Positions 1 through 12,239 of a stretch of DNA of 64,000 nucleotides are shown in pieces (the first letter of the stretch is position 1; each line of letters begins with the position of its first letter). The notes under the pieces were generated by a model, which saw only the letters and a program-made list of their open reading frames with translations, had not been told where the DNA came from and did not search any database. The translations under genes were made by a program, and so were the position numbers. Origin of the DNA: Sebastes aleutianus (taxonomy: Eukaryota; Chordata; Actinopteri; Perciformes; Sebastidae); assembly GCA_916700875.1 (NCBI GenBank), contig CAKAKS010000032.1:4751001-4815000 (forward strand), given 5' to 3'.

Positions 1-356
1 CAAGTCATAGTCAAGTCAGCACACTGACACACTGACAGCTGTTGTTGCCTGTTGGGTTGCAGTTTGCCATGTTATGATTTGAGCATTATTTTTTTATGCT
101 AAATTCAGTACCTGTGAGGCTTTCTGGACAATATTTGTCATTGTTCTGTGTTAATTGATTTCCAATAATGAATATATACATACATTTGCATAAAGCAGCA
201 TATCTGTCCACTCCCATGTCAATAAGACAAATCTCCCTTTAAGGTACATTTTGAACAGATAACAAATGTGCGATTAATTTGCAATTAATCATGATTAACT
301 ATGAACAATCATGCGATTAATCGTGATTAATTATTTTTAATCGACTGACAGCCCCA
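1..356 (+). mobile_element. Terminal part of a hAT-type element, cut by the window edge
   Basis: The sequence matches 63537-63851 nearly base for base, from AAGTCATAGTCAAGTCAGCA through repeated ATTAATC motifs to the terminal TGACAGCCCCA at 346-356. The complete relative at 62810-63851 ends TGACAGCCCTA and has 8-bp target-site duplications, which assigns the family to hAT. Only the right-hand third is visible. No coding capacity remains. Confidence 0.8.
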
Positions 357-1544
357 GTTATTTATTGTTTAATGAATTATTGTACGTACAGTAGGAGAAG
401 CCAGGGTGTAAATGTGGCGACAGGGAGTGAATGATTTGAAGTGAAGATATGGGTGGAGAGAAAGCTGCAGACATGCACATGAACAAACAGATCGAGGGTC
501 AGTAGAACAGAACAGAAACAGACAGAATGAGAGATGGCTTGTGTCACAAGTAGATCTATTATATGTTCTTGTTATGTATTTGCAACAGTTCTGAAGACAC
601 AAGGATAAATGTGTTCTATTTTCAGCTCCGTCCTGTCAGTCATAGTACTGTAGCCACCACATGCCTGCACACATGCATTCCAGTGTGAAAAATAATGTGT
701 GTATTTATTTTTTTTGGAACCAATCATATTGCAACTTGGGAAGAGAAGAGTTTCTCCTCTTTGTCCCTCCTCCTTAGTCCATCTTTCATCCCACCTTTGC
801 TGTAGTGTGTATGGAGGTCTGCATTCGACTGTGCTACTGGCTGCAGAGTGCAAACACTCCTTATATGGGCATGCGTGCCACAGTGTTTTTCTGACCCTGC
901 TGTACACACTCACACTTGACAGTCATGACTTCACAGCTATAAAAATGGAGTACAGTATGGCAATAATAGTAATAATAGCAGTACCACAGGCACTATAGAC
1001 ACATCATACAATCATATGACTGTAACACACACACTCACAGAGGCCTAAACGTTACTTTACACTTTAACCTGTAGGACATCTTGACAAATATACTTTTATC
1101 TGTTTCTGCTTACCCCAATTCTTATCTTTACGACATTAGGGCCATTGTAGGTAAAATAAAAATAAATAGATAAAGATTACGGAGCCAGGGGAGCAGGGAA
1201 TAAACAAGTAAAAAAAAACTCAGAATTTCCAATATTAAAGTCGTAAATTTGCGAGACAAAAAAAACTCGTAAAAATAGTGGAGTGCAAAACCGTGGTAAC
1301 GCCAGCCACCGTCTGAATTTCGTTGCTCCTAAAGTCGTGTTATTAGGGTAAGGACGGACTCTGAGCGAGGCGACACTGAAAGATACATACACACATTTTT
1401 CTTTCATGATCTTTCAGTGTTCTTTTATGAATATGAGTAAATACCAATATTGCAGAAGTTACATGAAAGTAGAGACAAACAACTTCTATTTTTGACCACA
1501 CAAAGGTGTGTGTCTTTTATTTCAGCACAGCTAACAATAAAAAC
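357..1544. other. Unassigned AT-rich DNA
   Basis: No gene or repeat is recognised here. Open frames of about 60-110 codons occur on both strands but lack domains and splice-bounded structure. Confidence 0.5.
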
Positions 1545-2135
1545 CAATGGATGGGTAGATGGGTGGATGGTTGGATGGATGTGTGGGTGGATGGGTGGAT
1601 GGATTGATGGATTGATGGATGGATGGATGGATGGATGGATGGATGGATGGATGGATGGATGGATGGATGGATGGATGGATGGATGGATGGGTGAGTGGAT
1701 GGATGGGTGAGTGGATGGATGGGTGGGTGGATGGGTGGGTGGATGGATTCATGGGTGGGTGGATTGATGGATGGATGGATTCATGGGTGGGTGGATGGAT
1801 GGATGGATGGATGGATTCATGGGTGGGTGGATGGATGGATGGGTGGATGGATGGATGGATGGATTCATGGGTTTGTTGGATGGATGGATGGATAGGTGGG
1901 TGGGTGGATGGATGGGTGGATGGTTGGGTCGGTGGATGGATGGATGGATTCATGGGTGGGTGGATGGATGGATGGATGGATGATGGATCGGTGGGTGGAT
2001 GGTTGGGTGGGTGGATGGATGGATAGGTGGGTGGGTGGATGGATTCATGGGTGGGTGGATGGATGATGGATGGATGGATGTGTGTATGGGTGGATGGATG
2101 TGTGGATGGGTGAATGGATGTGTGGATGGATGGAT
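1545..2135. repeat. ATGG/TGGA satellite with higher-order units
   Basis: The core is a pure run of GGAT tetranucleotides (about 1610-1690), flanked by variants such as GGGT and GATT. A longer unit starting GGATTCATGGGTGGGTGGAT recurs at about 1744, 1778, 1814, 1946 and 2040, with a variant at 1860. This implies amplification of a 30-50 bp compound unit rather than simple slippage. Because the period is not a multiple of three and lacks stops, several frames stay open on both strands (Trp-Met-Asp-Gly on one, Pro-Ser-Ile-His on the other). These are not genes. Confidence 0.95.
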
Positions 2136-2140
2136 GGAGA

Positions 2141-3554
2141 AAATTTACGACTTTAATTCTTTAAAAAAAGACTTTAAGACTTTAAAAAAAAATCAAAAAT
2201 GTTGAGTTTTTTCTCAGAATATTACCCCCTTCCCCTGGCTACGTAATTATTATTTTTTTTACCTACACTGGCCTTAATATCCTTCAGTGTATCTCTGCTC
2301 TTGCTGCAAAAAAATAATATGAAAATACATACAGTAAAAATAATGTAATTAAGTACATTTACTCCAGTCCTGTTACTGTTTGAGGTACTTGTAATTTACT
2401 ACATTTTTTACATTTATAATTACAAGTTAATTTGCAAATCTAGATTTTACATAGAAATTATGTGATCAGTTTATAAAATAGGATACATAGTTATGGATTA
2501 TATTATTTACATCACTGCCTTGCTCACCAGATCAGTCTGTGATGATGCACTTAGTGTGTGTAGACTCATGAACAGCGGTGCCATACTGTGGTTGATAAAC
2601 ACAAATTAAATCAGTATTTAAAAATGTGTAATTTAAAGGTCCTGGTAGGTTCCAGTGCAAAGTGTTCCAATACAGAAATATGTCAGTTGGTGTTTGCTTG
2701 TAACGGCTTCCCCCATTCACAGAACAGAGCTTGTGTAAGCTCCTGGAGATCCCTCTGCTCTTCCCACCTGTCTCTCCTCCTTATCCCTCAGTCAGATGGT
2801 AGACATTATTAGGCATCAGGCTCACTGTCGCCTCCTGTTAGGCACACAAGAGGCTCCATTCTGGCTCCATTTGCATGGTTGCTCGCTGGTGGCAGGGAGG
2901 CAGGAGAAGGCTCTTGATTATTTCATGTCTAGGACTGCTAGTCAGCCAGTAGGTACATTTGATCTTTAATTAAAACCATCTTGGTTTAGTTAGAAATCAG
3001 CAGTACTGCAATGATTTAAATATATATATGAACTTACCACAAACATATTGAGACCTAAGGACCCTTTCTCAGCAAAGGAATAAACACATACATTCTCCAT
3101 TCACATACATATATTGTCACTTTCACATATGTATATACTTGACACCAGTAGCGGCTGGTGACTCAACAGATTGGGGAGGACAGGAGGAAAACCAACCCAC
3201 GGTGTCATGTCATCATATTAAGTTATTACACGTTATAATTTATTTCCTAATAAGCTGCTGTCTGATACTTTACTGCCAGTTCATCACGCACATACAGCGG
3301 TAGAGACTGAAGATGACATTTGGACATCATCATTGGACCAACCCGTTGTCAATCTTGTATTCCTCTGGTTGTTGATTGGGAACAAGCCGTGGGAGGATCA
3401 GAGCCGTAGAAAAAGACAGCTCTGGTTGCCAGGTCTGAAAAGTGCTGTCATCTCACTTTCCGCCATGCTGTGAGTAGCATTGGGTGCATATGAGCCTGTC
3501 CTCTGCCGCTCCAGGGATGAGGACAAGGATGTGACAGTTTTCAAAACCCAACCG
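2141..3554. other. Unassigned, low-complexity stretches
   Basis: AT-rich DNA with no recognisable gene. A possible dispersed repeat begins near 3145 (AGTAGCGGCTGGTGACTC). Confidence 0.4.
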
Positions 3555-3768
3555 GTTGAGACAGATGGCCGCCCACCAAGAGCCTGGTTCTGCCCGAGGT
3601 TTCTACCTGTTAAAGGGGAGTTTTCCCTTGCCACTGTCACATAACAATGCACGCTCATGGGGGATCTCTTGTTGGGTCTATATGCTCTATATGAAAAGCG
3701 TATCGAGTAACGTCTGTTATGATTTGACGCTATATAAAAATATATTGAATTGAATTTCAAGGGATGAT
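3555..3768 (+). mobile_element. LINE-type 3' tail common in fish genomes
   Basis: The stretch contains the familiar fish interspersed-repeat block CTGGTTCTGCCCGAGGTTTC, then TACCTGTTAAAGGGGAGTTT and CTCATGGGGGATCTCTTG. It ends in GACGCTATATAAAAATATAT and a short TTGAATTGAATT tail. Such tails end truncated LINE insertions in fish; the family name is not certain. No reverse-transcriptase sequence is attached. Confidence 0.7.
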
Positions 3769-5427
3769 ACAATATTTCTTAATACCCCAGTGGCTTGTTG
3801 CAGTCAGTGTTGCCAGATCTCGTGAGAGAAACAAGCAACCAGGTCTATAGAAACAAGAACAAAAGCAGCAACTCTCCCCTCAAAAAAGCCCAAAACAAGT
3901 GACCTTACCTACCTACCACAACACAAGAGAGAGAGGAGGCCACTTGATCACTGATATGTATACATTTATTTTGGATTGCATGCATTTCATGGCATTTTTG
4001 CATCCATTTTTAACTTGTAACTTTACATTTTTCTTGTCAGCTAAACTTAAGTAGAACATAAGTTGACATTTTTTTTCATTTTTGCAGTCAGCAGTGTGTG
4101 TCGGCTGCCTCGCTGAACCGCTGTGTGTCTCACGCGTTTGGTGTCCACACCGACAGCGTTTCTGCTGCATCTACTGCCAGCTCTTTCTTTCTACATAGAG
4201 TTAGCCTTTCATAATGGTCATTTCATTTAATTATAAATGTCATTTATATTTATTTTAGACAGAGAAAGGTTAAGACACGTGTGGTAATTTGTAAATAATA
4301 GTAATAATCCACAATTAAAACCCCGTACTATATTAATTCATGGAGCCCTGCAAGTCACTGTATGTTCTACAACACTGTCCTGCAAATATTTCAGAATAAA
4401 AGCCTCGTGTTAACAAATTAAGGAATTCTGTCCACAGAAAAAAAATGCTTGAGGGCTTTTATTTTAAAATGACAGCAGGAAGTGTTGATTTAGAAATAAA
4501 TCTTTACTTTTTTTCATGTCTGTGACATATTCTACAGATACAGACATTGAAACTGTAGTAACGTTTCTGATATGATGTCAATATACAGTCAATAGATAAT
4601 TTTCACTGTCTGTTGCTGTGAACCGCGCGGCACGCGGTAAAAATAGGCGAGACCTCCAATCTCTAGAAGAGACGCAGCCGAGCCGCGCGTCTCACGTGGA
4701 CAGTGTGGCTGCTCTAACCTGTTAACATGGACGCCGAAATAAAAAACGACAGGTTCTGCAGCCGTCCCGTGCTGCTTTGACACCATGCATTCCTCAGTCT
4801 CTGCACTTGTCTCCCATCTGGTCACAGAAACAGGTCCTTAGTCTGGGAAAAGGGTCCACTTTAATACAAGCTTTGTACTCTCTGTCCCCACTAACTATCG
4901 TGTGTGGATACTGCTGACTCGTGAGATTATCATGTGTACAGATAGTGTAGTTGTATTGTGTATGTATCCTTTATGGATGGATATCATATGTTTATAGGCG
5001 TTAGTGGATGTTTGCATGGATGAATCAATGTTCAGAGACACATGTGGATATATACTGTACGTGATTCACTGTACTCAGTATATATTATCAATATGCTATC
5101 TGAATATAGGCTGGATGTAGAAAACACCTTGTCATGTGTTTCAGACCAAAGCTGCTTTTGGCGAGCCGCTCACAGCCGAGCTGTTCGTGCAGTTCCATAC
5201 TGTGCCGTGCCCCGTGCTGGCACAGATCATGTGCCAACAAACAGCAGTGGCAACGAAAACAACAGACCCAGACAAAACAGAGAGAGCACAGCACTGACAA
5301 ACCACTCTCTCAATGTGTTCCCCATCTCCTTCCCTGTCTAGCTCTCCCCTTCCCTCTTTTTCTATTTTTTTGTTAGATACACAGTGATCATTTAACTGAT
5401 AGTGCCTCTGAAGGCTCCAAGTTGTAA
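3769..5427. other. Unassigned non-coding DNA
   Basis: No feature could be supported. The 4600-4830 part is richer in CpG than its surroundings but shows no recognisable gene. Confidence 0.4.
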
Positions 5428-5503
5428 TTAAAGGGGACATATCATGTTCATTTCCAGGTTCATACTTGTATTTTGGGTTTCTACTAGAACATGTTTACAT
5501 GCT
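5428..5503 (+). mobile_element. Left fragment of a TTAA-flanked DNA element, host of the next element
   Basis: It begins TTAAAGGGGACATATCATG and runs through the block TTCTACTAGAACATGTTTAC, shared with the elements at 12240, 21207 and 33361. It stops at GCT, where the element at 5504 begins. The bases TTAATGTTC after 7042 look like its continuation, so it is probably a related copy split by insertion. Confidence 0.7.
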
Positions 5504-6330
5504 TTAAAGGTCACCTATTATGCAAAATGCACTTTTCCATGTCTTTTAAACATCAATATCTGTCCCCAGTGTGTCTACAGGCCACCATAGTATCATAAAA
5601 GACCATCCTCTCTCTTTTTCTCCTCCTCCGTTTGTCCGGAAATGGGTGCAGAAAAAAAATTCGCTTTTTTCCTTGTATTCTGACGTCATTTGAGAAATGC
5701 AAGCCATGTAAGGGTTTCCTGGTCGAACCAGAGCAGAACCGTCAGTAGCTGACCCCGCCCCACAGCGCGTCACTGTCTCTCCTCCTCAACCGAACTTGAG
5801 CAAAGTAGCTCCTACTGTTAGTCTGCAAGAACCAGCAGAACAGGCTTCATGTACTCCCATCATCTAAATATAACATGTTCTTTCACAAGGCTTTATGTAA
5901 TTACACTGTTTAAACAGCTGATATTTATATATTATATATATTTGATGTCATGCATGTAGAAGAGTACAGGTAGTAGTGACTGTAAGCAACACAACACATT
6001 TCTGTTTCACAGTCAAACTTTATTTGAGTTGACAGATGACAATATTAATTATTCACAGCATTTGTAATCATCCCACCTGTTAGTTAGTTATGTTAAACAT
6101 GATACAGGAGAAAGTCTTTCAGCTCCAGTACACTACGGTAAGCTAAGCTCCGGTGGTCTGTAGTCATGGTAACACAGAGACAGCTACTACTGTAAATAAT
6201 ACACCATTACTCTGATCTTCCATATGTTTATCTTTTAGCAGAAATAATGAACTGACTACTGTTTCACATCTTCTATTTTCCACCCTGATGGTCGCTGTGT
6301 TTACACACCGTCTCATAGCGGTAGCATGTA

Positions 6331-6370
6331 GCTAACCCGTTAGCATGTAGCTACATGCTAACGGGTTAGC
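6331..6370. repeat. Perfect 40-bp palindrome without spacer
   Basis: The left half GCTAACCCGTTAGCATGTAG is followed at once by its exact reverse complement. GTAGCATGTA repeats just upstream, so the arm may have grown by local duplication. It is inside the TTAA element. Confidence 0.95.
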
Positions 6371-6390
6371 TCTGTATCTCCCATCTGCTC

Positions 6391-6450
6391 TCAGCTGTCT
6401 GCTCTCAGCTGTCTGCTCTCAGCTGTCTGCTCTCAGCTGTCTGCTCTCCT
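6391..6450. repeat. Short tandem repeat, unit CTCTCAGCTGTCTG
   Basis: About four 14-bp units occur in a row, each with a CAGCTG E-box core. The array lies inside the TTAA element and is probably without function. Confidence 0.9.
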
Positions 6451-7045
6451 CTGGGATGATTCTGTCGGTCATTTCTCACAGATGGATCTGTAAAGTCAAA
6501 CGTAAAACAGAGTGTATGTTTACGGTTTACAGAGTTGATGCAGAAGGTAAACACTGAGCTAACTAACAGAGATATAAATAGCATTATTTACCTGAGAGAA
6601 ACCGTCAGGAAAACCTGGAATCTGGACCGCAGATGTTCATCATGTGTCGCCGATTTCTGATCAGATTCCTCCGGTAACGTGCGCTGGGTGAAGTTTCTGG
6701 TTTATAAACTTTAAAGTGGTTTATAAGCTCTATTCTAGCTGCCTCTCCCTCCACTCCTCTCTCTCCAGAGCTGCTCCGGGAGGGAGGGGGAGATAGTGAC
6801 GCTGTTGTTGTTGAGGACGTTTGATTGACAGAAAACGCTGACCAATCAGAGCAGAGTGGGAGGAGACAGGCTGTGAATCAGTGGTTTTCAGACAGAGGCT
6901 GAATTAGGCTCTGAGGCAGGCAGACTCAGGCTGCAGTATGAGAAGAATAAAGGGTTTTTTGAACATTGCAGCATGTAAACATGTTCTAGTGCAACATTAA
7001 AATACATCTATGAACCTGGAAATGAGCATAATATGTGACCTTTAA

Positions 7046-8419
7046 TGTTCGGGTCACCTGAGGGAGACATACCGGTAAATAAACCACTTTACTTCACCTG
7101 AAGTTAGCTTCGTTTCGTTCACTCGCCTCCAGTTCCCTCTGTAGGCTATATACACTATAATCCATGTTGCCTATGCCTCTCAATCCAGGATCTCACCCAA
7201 AGTCTGCACATTTTTTCCTCCTTTTTTAGCTTTTATTGTCACAAATGTCATTGTCAAATGTCAAGACTGCAAGCTGTTGGTTGCCGTCAGTGTTTGTTAT
7301 TGTACAGGAACACATGACAATTGGCGTTGTCGCAAGATTCGCGAGGTCCTTTACCACCAGAACTCCAGTGGTTACCGACAAGTGGTCCAGTGTGTTGTCT
7401 AGTGTGTTTACTCCGTTTTAAGGTTTATGCTCCTTCATGACTGTCAAAGACTACGAAATCTGTGGAAGTTAGTTTTTATAGCTTTCAGCTAGTCTTGAGG
7501 TTTGTTCAAGCTTTAGGTGGATGGACATACATTGACATCTTTGGTCCTGCTGTTGGTAGTTGGGACAAAACATTTGACCCATTTTAAACAGCAGTGATTT
7601 AAGTTTCAGGCATCAAGTGCTAGCATGCACCTGCACCATCAGACACAGAACTGACACCATGAATCCTAATGTGACTGTATTGCTAATGGTTGCTAAGGCA
7701 GATGATTGAGGTTAAATATAATTATGTGTTTCTTTTGGAACAATAATTCTAACCACATGAAGCCAGCTGTGAATAATAAGAACATCAGTGTCTGGACCCT
7801 ATCTGGCTCTGTTCAGGCCTTGATGATAAAAATGGTTTTGAATTTTTTTTGTTCATCATTTAGAATCTAAATTTTCTGTCTGTTTCAATATCTTAAATGT
7901 TTATCAGACATCACCATGTGTGAAAAATCATCCACTTTATCTATTTGTAAAGGGCCAGTATAGAGGAACATTGGCAGTTGCAGAAGCAGTGTCTAGCTGA
8001 AGCTAATGTGCATAGTCTGATCATTGGGACGGTGTGTGTGAAGCTGCGTGTACAATGTGTTCATGATTGTGTGGAGGGAAGGATCAATGTTTCCTGGGGA
8101 GCGACGATGAACTCACTCACTGGGTAATGAATTGTGGCGACATTATGCAAGTAGTATGTTAATCAGCTAATCAGGTCTGATTGCACCACAGAGGTGAGTT
8201 CTCTGGATAACCTTGAGGAGACATTGATAATCAGGAGATGATGAGCCCTGGGAATACTCTGCTTCGAACCATCAACACCCCTCTCTCTCTCTATCTCAGT
8301 CTCGATACGGACAGATGGTCTCTCTGGGCTGTAAATCACCCAAACTGAAACATGTCGTGTGTCACAGGAGGCACGTGTACATGATATTAAAAGACACCAC
8401 ACATGATTTAAAAGGGGTT
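7046..8419. other. Unassigned non-coding DNA
   Basis: No gene or named repeat is recognised. Confidence 0.4.
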
Positions 8420-10280
8420 TTAGTTATATGGTGTTTGCCTCATTGGAGACGATGAAGTGTTTCGGATGTGGAGCAGAGGGTACACTTGATCCGCTCTTGC
8501 ACTTGCTGCTGCTGCTGCTGCTGCCGGCGGGGATCCATCTGCGGCTCCGGCTCCTCCGGTCCCGGAGACTCCGGTGTCCCCGTCGGCCCCGACTTCCTCG
8601 ATCCGCAGGCTCCAGCGGTGAGGGGCAGGACAGCGATGTTCACGAACTAAGACAGTCAAATTAAACGTTTAAAAAAATGACCAAAGTAAACCAACTGAGT
8701 GTGAAAACACAGGAAGTGAAAACACTGAAATAGATGAAAGTATGAATGACAACCCATCAGTGTGTGATGAATTTATTAACAATGAAGATATGTCAGATGA
8801 TGACATTTTTAAAAGTCTCTCAGAAAAGAAACAATTCTGATTCTGTGCAGAACAGTATAAAAACAACAAGAAAGACCAAGTATCAGCTGAGTCAGAGAGT
8901 GACTTCTCTCTGACTCAGGAGAACTCTCAGTCTCTCTACTCTCCTGCTGACATTCAAAACTTTCTAGAACGAACCAAAGGGGCCAGGCTGCCAGTAGTCG
9001 GAGATCACTTCTCAGATCTCAGATTATTTATTAGGTCAGCCAGGCCTCTGACCAGAAAGTCTGTGAGGTTTTGTGATGATGTGCTCACAGACCAAGAAAT
9101 ATACCGACTGTAAAAAAAACTGATAATGAGAGTGAAAGCACAAATCATCACTGATGAAGATGATTGTTAAAAACATCTTGTGCTTCTCTTTTTTACTGTT
9201 GTCTCTTTTTTAATCCATGTGTGATTTTAACATCAGCACTTTAAACCTGAAGGGAGCCAGGGCTGCTCTTTTAAGAGAGCTGCTCTTTTTAAACTAATGG
9301 AGCTGATGAAAGTAGACGTGATGTTTTTACAGGAAACCCACAGTACTGAAAACAATGAGAGTGACTGGAGGAGGGCTTTTAATGGGGAGCTCATTTTAAG
9401 CCACAAGTCCAGCTCTAGTGGAGGAGTGGGGACTTTATTTGCCAGAATTCTTTTCTACCTTTTTACCCTATGAAGTGGAAGAAATTATCCCAGGTGTTTT
9501 ATTAAAAGTCAAAACTCATTATTAAAATGTAAAGTTTTTAAATGTCTATACGTGCCCACCAATGAGTGGATAGGATGGCATTTTTAAACATTTTGTCTGA
9601 TACTTTAGGAGCTTGTAGTAGTGATGATTTTATGTTTTTAGGGGGGGATTTTAACTGCAAGGAAAATCCAACCCTAGACAGGAATCATCCTGAGCCTCAT
9701 CCCACAGAATCAGACAACTCACTGAGACACACGAGCTGTCTGATGTGTGGAGGGTTTTTAACAAAAATCACAGGCAGTACACCTGGAGCCACTCAAGAGG
9801 AAATGTTTTATCTCTGGCCAGACTGGACCGTTTTTATTGTTTTAATCATTTTTTAAAAGACGTCACATTCAGCCTGTGGGTTTTTACTGATCACTGTCTC
9901 ATCTCCTACTCTGTTTTTATTACAAATGCACGTTTGAATAGCGCCTATTGACAAATTTAACATTGGCCTTTTAAATGACCAGGTTTTTAAAACTGCTCTC
10001 AAATTTTTTTGGTCGACCCTTAGAGAGAGCAAACCTGCTTTTAGCTGTAATCAGCAGTGGTAGTATTTTGGCAGACCACAAATTAAACAACTTTGCCAAC
10101 ACTCGCAATGTCACTAGAGACATAACCCGGTCTATGAAAGGTCTGGAGACTGAGGTAGTAGAACTGCAGACTTTAGCAGAGTCTACAGGAGATCGAGGGC
10201 TTTTAGACTCGGCCATAGCCAACCTGGCAACCGGGCGTTACGGCACAGGGAGCTGTCTCTGCTTCCGAGACGTATTCTGA
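8420..10280 (+). pseudogene. Decayed Tx1/L1-like LINE: ORF1 zinc knuckle, endonuclease and ORF2 fragments
   Basis: A non-LTR retrotransposon relic with frames broken many times. ORF1 remains as YMVFASLETMKCFGCGAEG (8425-8481), the start of a CCHC knuckle whose last Cys has slipped frame near a CTG run (8504-8523). At 8900-9110 there are ORF1 tail remnants. ORF2 begins near 9226. The AP-type endonuclease shows FLQETHS (about 9319), GGDFNC (about 9643) and TDHCLISY (about 9887), the expected Glu, Asp/Asn and Asp-His motifs. The region after 9975 matches the endonuclease-RT linker (FFWSTLRE, then TRDITRSMKGLETEVVELQT in another frame). It stops before the polymerase core. It is inactive. The Tx1-like label rests on the zinc knuckle and linker style and is less sure than LINE identity. 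Confidence 0.8.
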
Positions 10281-10397
10281 CAATTCATCATGTCTTTTTA
10301 GGGCCAGATAACATTCTGATCTACTTTGGCTTTCAGTTTCTTCTTTCCAATGTTCTAAATAGTTTTCTTTACATTGTGTTATAATTTAGTTTTCCTC

Positions 10398-10420
10398 TGG
10401 TTGGTTGGTTGGTTGGTTGG
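10398..10420. repeat. TTGG microsatellite
   Basis: Five GGTT units in a row, a simple tandem repeat. Confidence 0.9.
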
Positions 10421-10506
10421 AGAGCAGTGTTGTTGTGAGGCTGGTCACAGTGTGTCTGAGAGCGGCAGTTAGCCTCAGAGGGGACTCTGTTCTGGGCTCA
10501 GCTCTA

Positions 10507-10531
10507 GAAGAAGAAGAAGAAGAAGAAGAAA
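10507..10531. repeat. GAA microsatellite
   Basis: Eight GAA units, adjoining a dispersed repeat; they may be that repeat's original tail. Confidence 0.9.
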
Positions 10532-10720
10532 CCTTTATTTGTCATAGTACATACAGGTACATACATGAAATTTGACCTCTGCATTTAACCCATCCTAAGT
10601 ATTCTAGGAGCAGTGGGCTGCGGGGAGCAACTTGGGGTTTAGTGTCTCGGTCAAGGACGCTTCGACATGCAGACTGTAGGATCCGGGGATCGAACGTCCA
10701 ACCTTGTGGTTAAGGGACTG
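10532..10720 (+). repeat. Dispersed fish repeat, copy 1
   Basis: It shares a long block with 49050-49235: GTACATACATGAAATTTGAC, CTCTGCATTTAACCCATCC, AGCAGTGGGCT, GAGCAACTTGGGGTTTAGTG. It is probably the 3' end of a retroelement; the class is not identified. Confidence 0.8.
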
Positions 10721-10817
10721 CATGTAACGATTCTGTTGGACGTTTGTCCCCAACAGGTTTAGCTATGATGACTGAGTGGACCCCATACTTCACTATACTG
10801 GCTGGATGACACTGACA

Positions 10818-11130
10818 AATATTTTAAGCCATGATTTCAATTGGTATTTGGAAATTCTCAAATTTTCTCTTAATTGCATTTAGAACTGTTGGAGCTTTTT
10901 CTTTTAGTGCATCGACAGCCATGTTGAACCCTCCTGATGCTGTCATGGTTATACCAAGGCATGTGTAACTCATACTATGTTCAATAATATGGTTATTTAT
11001 GGTAAACTTGTATTTGTTCTCCTGACATCTGGGGCGTTTTAGAAAAAACATGACCTTGGTTGTCTTCATATTTTATTTCTGATAGTACTCTTCTACTATG
11101 TCCAGCTGTTGTTTTAGTCCTCGGAGTTTG
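10818..11130 (-). pseudogene. Non-LTR reverse transcriptase C-terminal fragment
   Basis: Reverse-strand frames read LKQQLDIVEEYYQK, then MKTTKVMFFLKRPRCQENKY, HSMSYTCLGITMTASGGFNM and AVDALKEKAPTVLNAIKRK. This is the thumb-side part of a LINE polymerase, where the YLGL-like motif (here TCLGI) follows the catalytic core. The catalytic Asp-Asp part is absent, and frames break near 11070. It is an old dead copy; the exact family is unknown. Confidence 0.75.
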
Positions 11131-11270
11131 ATGAAAGTCAAGAGAGTCGGAGAGATCACCTGTCTTTTATATCCTGTATATGACACTACTGATGAGTTGG
11201 CTAATAGCAGGGGATAGCCTATTCCTTTGCCAGTGAACCCAGGGGAGCAGATGGAGACCGCAGGCACAGT

Positions 11271-12239
11271 GTCACTTTAATGTTCTATATCTAGTAAATT
11301 AATCTCATGCTCTCACTGGGAATCAACTGTGAACTTGGACTGCAGGTAACCCTTAACTGAGGCGTGGTGGATGTTGTCGTGATAATGAATGGTTCAGGTA
11401 AGTTAAGTAGAGCAAGATGTTGGTATTCCATCAGTTTTAAGTAGTGGAGCAAGGAATCTCTCAGGAAATAGGAGAAGAAATAGAAAAAGAAGGATTTAGG
11501 AATATAATATTTTCCATTTATATATACATTTTGGAATGATCCAGTTCCCTTTCTAAGCAGGACCCTGAAACCATTATCTTTTTGTGAAATGTTAGGACCT
11601 AGATTCAGAGTGTATGTCTGTAAGATCTTCTACATGCTTCCTAAATCTTTAAAGCTACATTAATCATTATTTTTACATTATCAATGACTAAAAGGATCCA
11701 GTGGAAGGGACTAGCTGGTGAAGGAATTCAAACATCCAGCAGCTAAAGAGCCAGGCATTTTTCTCAGGCATTAGTGGAGACCAAACCAGAGCTAAAAGAA
11801 ACAAAAAGAACTTTCATATGCACATTTTTTGCTCTGTCTGCTGGATGTGTAGATAATTGTTTGCTAACTGGCAAAGAAACAGGGGAAACACAGAGACTAA
11901 ATACACCAGGAGAGCAAGGTGATTGATTGGACACAGGTGGAACAAATCAGGGCGGGGCAGACAAACACAAAAAGGCGGGAAAACAAACAAAAACAGGAAA
12001 GGAAGTAAAACTAGACATGACACGAGAAGTGAATGACTTTCAAAATAAAACAGGAAACAAACTATAACAAAAACCCAGGACCATGATAGGAAGTAAAACT
12101 TGACATGACACAACAGATGAATTTCAAAATAAAACAGGAAACACTAGAATGCAGACAATATAACAGAGAAACCAAATCCAAGAAAACCAAAACCACTATT
12201 GCAGAACTAATAATAGACTAAAAGGATGAGCACAAGATC
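11271..12239. other. Unassigned; A-rich stretch around 11930-12200
   Basis: A short near-repeat (AAACAGGAAA...GGAAGTAAAACTAGACATGAC, seen near 11995 and 12090) suggests an old local duplication. A 99-codon reverse frame across it is hydrophobic by composition only. Confidence 0.4.

Larger units (their letters stand above)
5504..7045 (+). mobile_element. TTAA-flanked non-autonomous DNA transposon, 1.5 kb (piggyBac-like)
   Basis: The left end is TTAA followed by AGGTCACCTATTATGC. The right end is GCATAATATGTGACCT followed by TTAA, so the ends are inverted repeats with one mismatch and the TTAA is duplicated. TTAA target duplication is the hallmark of piggyBac, but no transposase is encoded, so the class is an inference. 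The interior holds a 40-bp perfect palindrome (6331-6370) and a short 14-bp tandem repeat (6391-6450). Confidence 0.75.

Noticed and set aside
1531..2026. Pro/Ser/His-rich and Trp/Met/Asp/Gly-rich proteins
   Set aside because: Both are translations of a tetranucleotide satellite.
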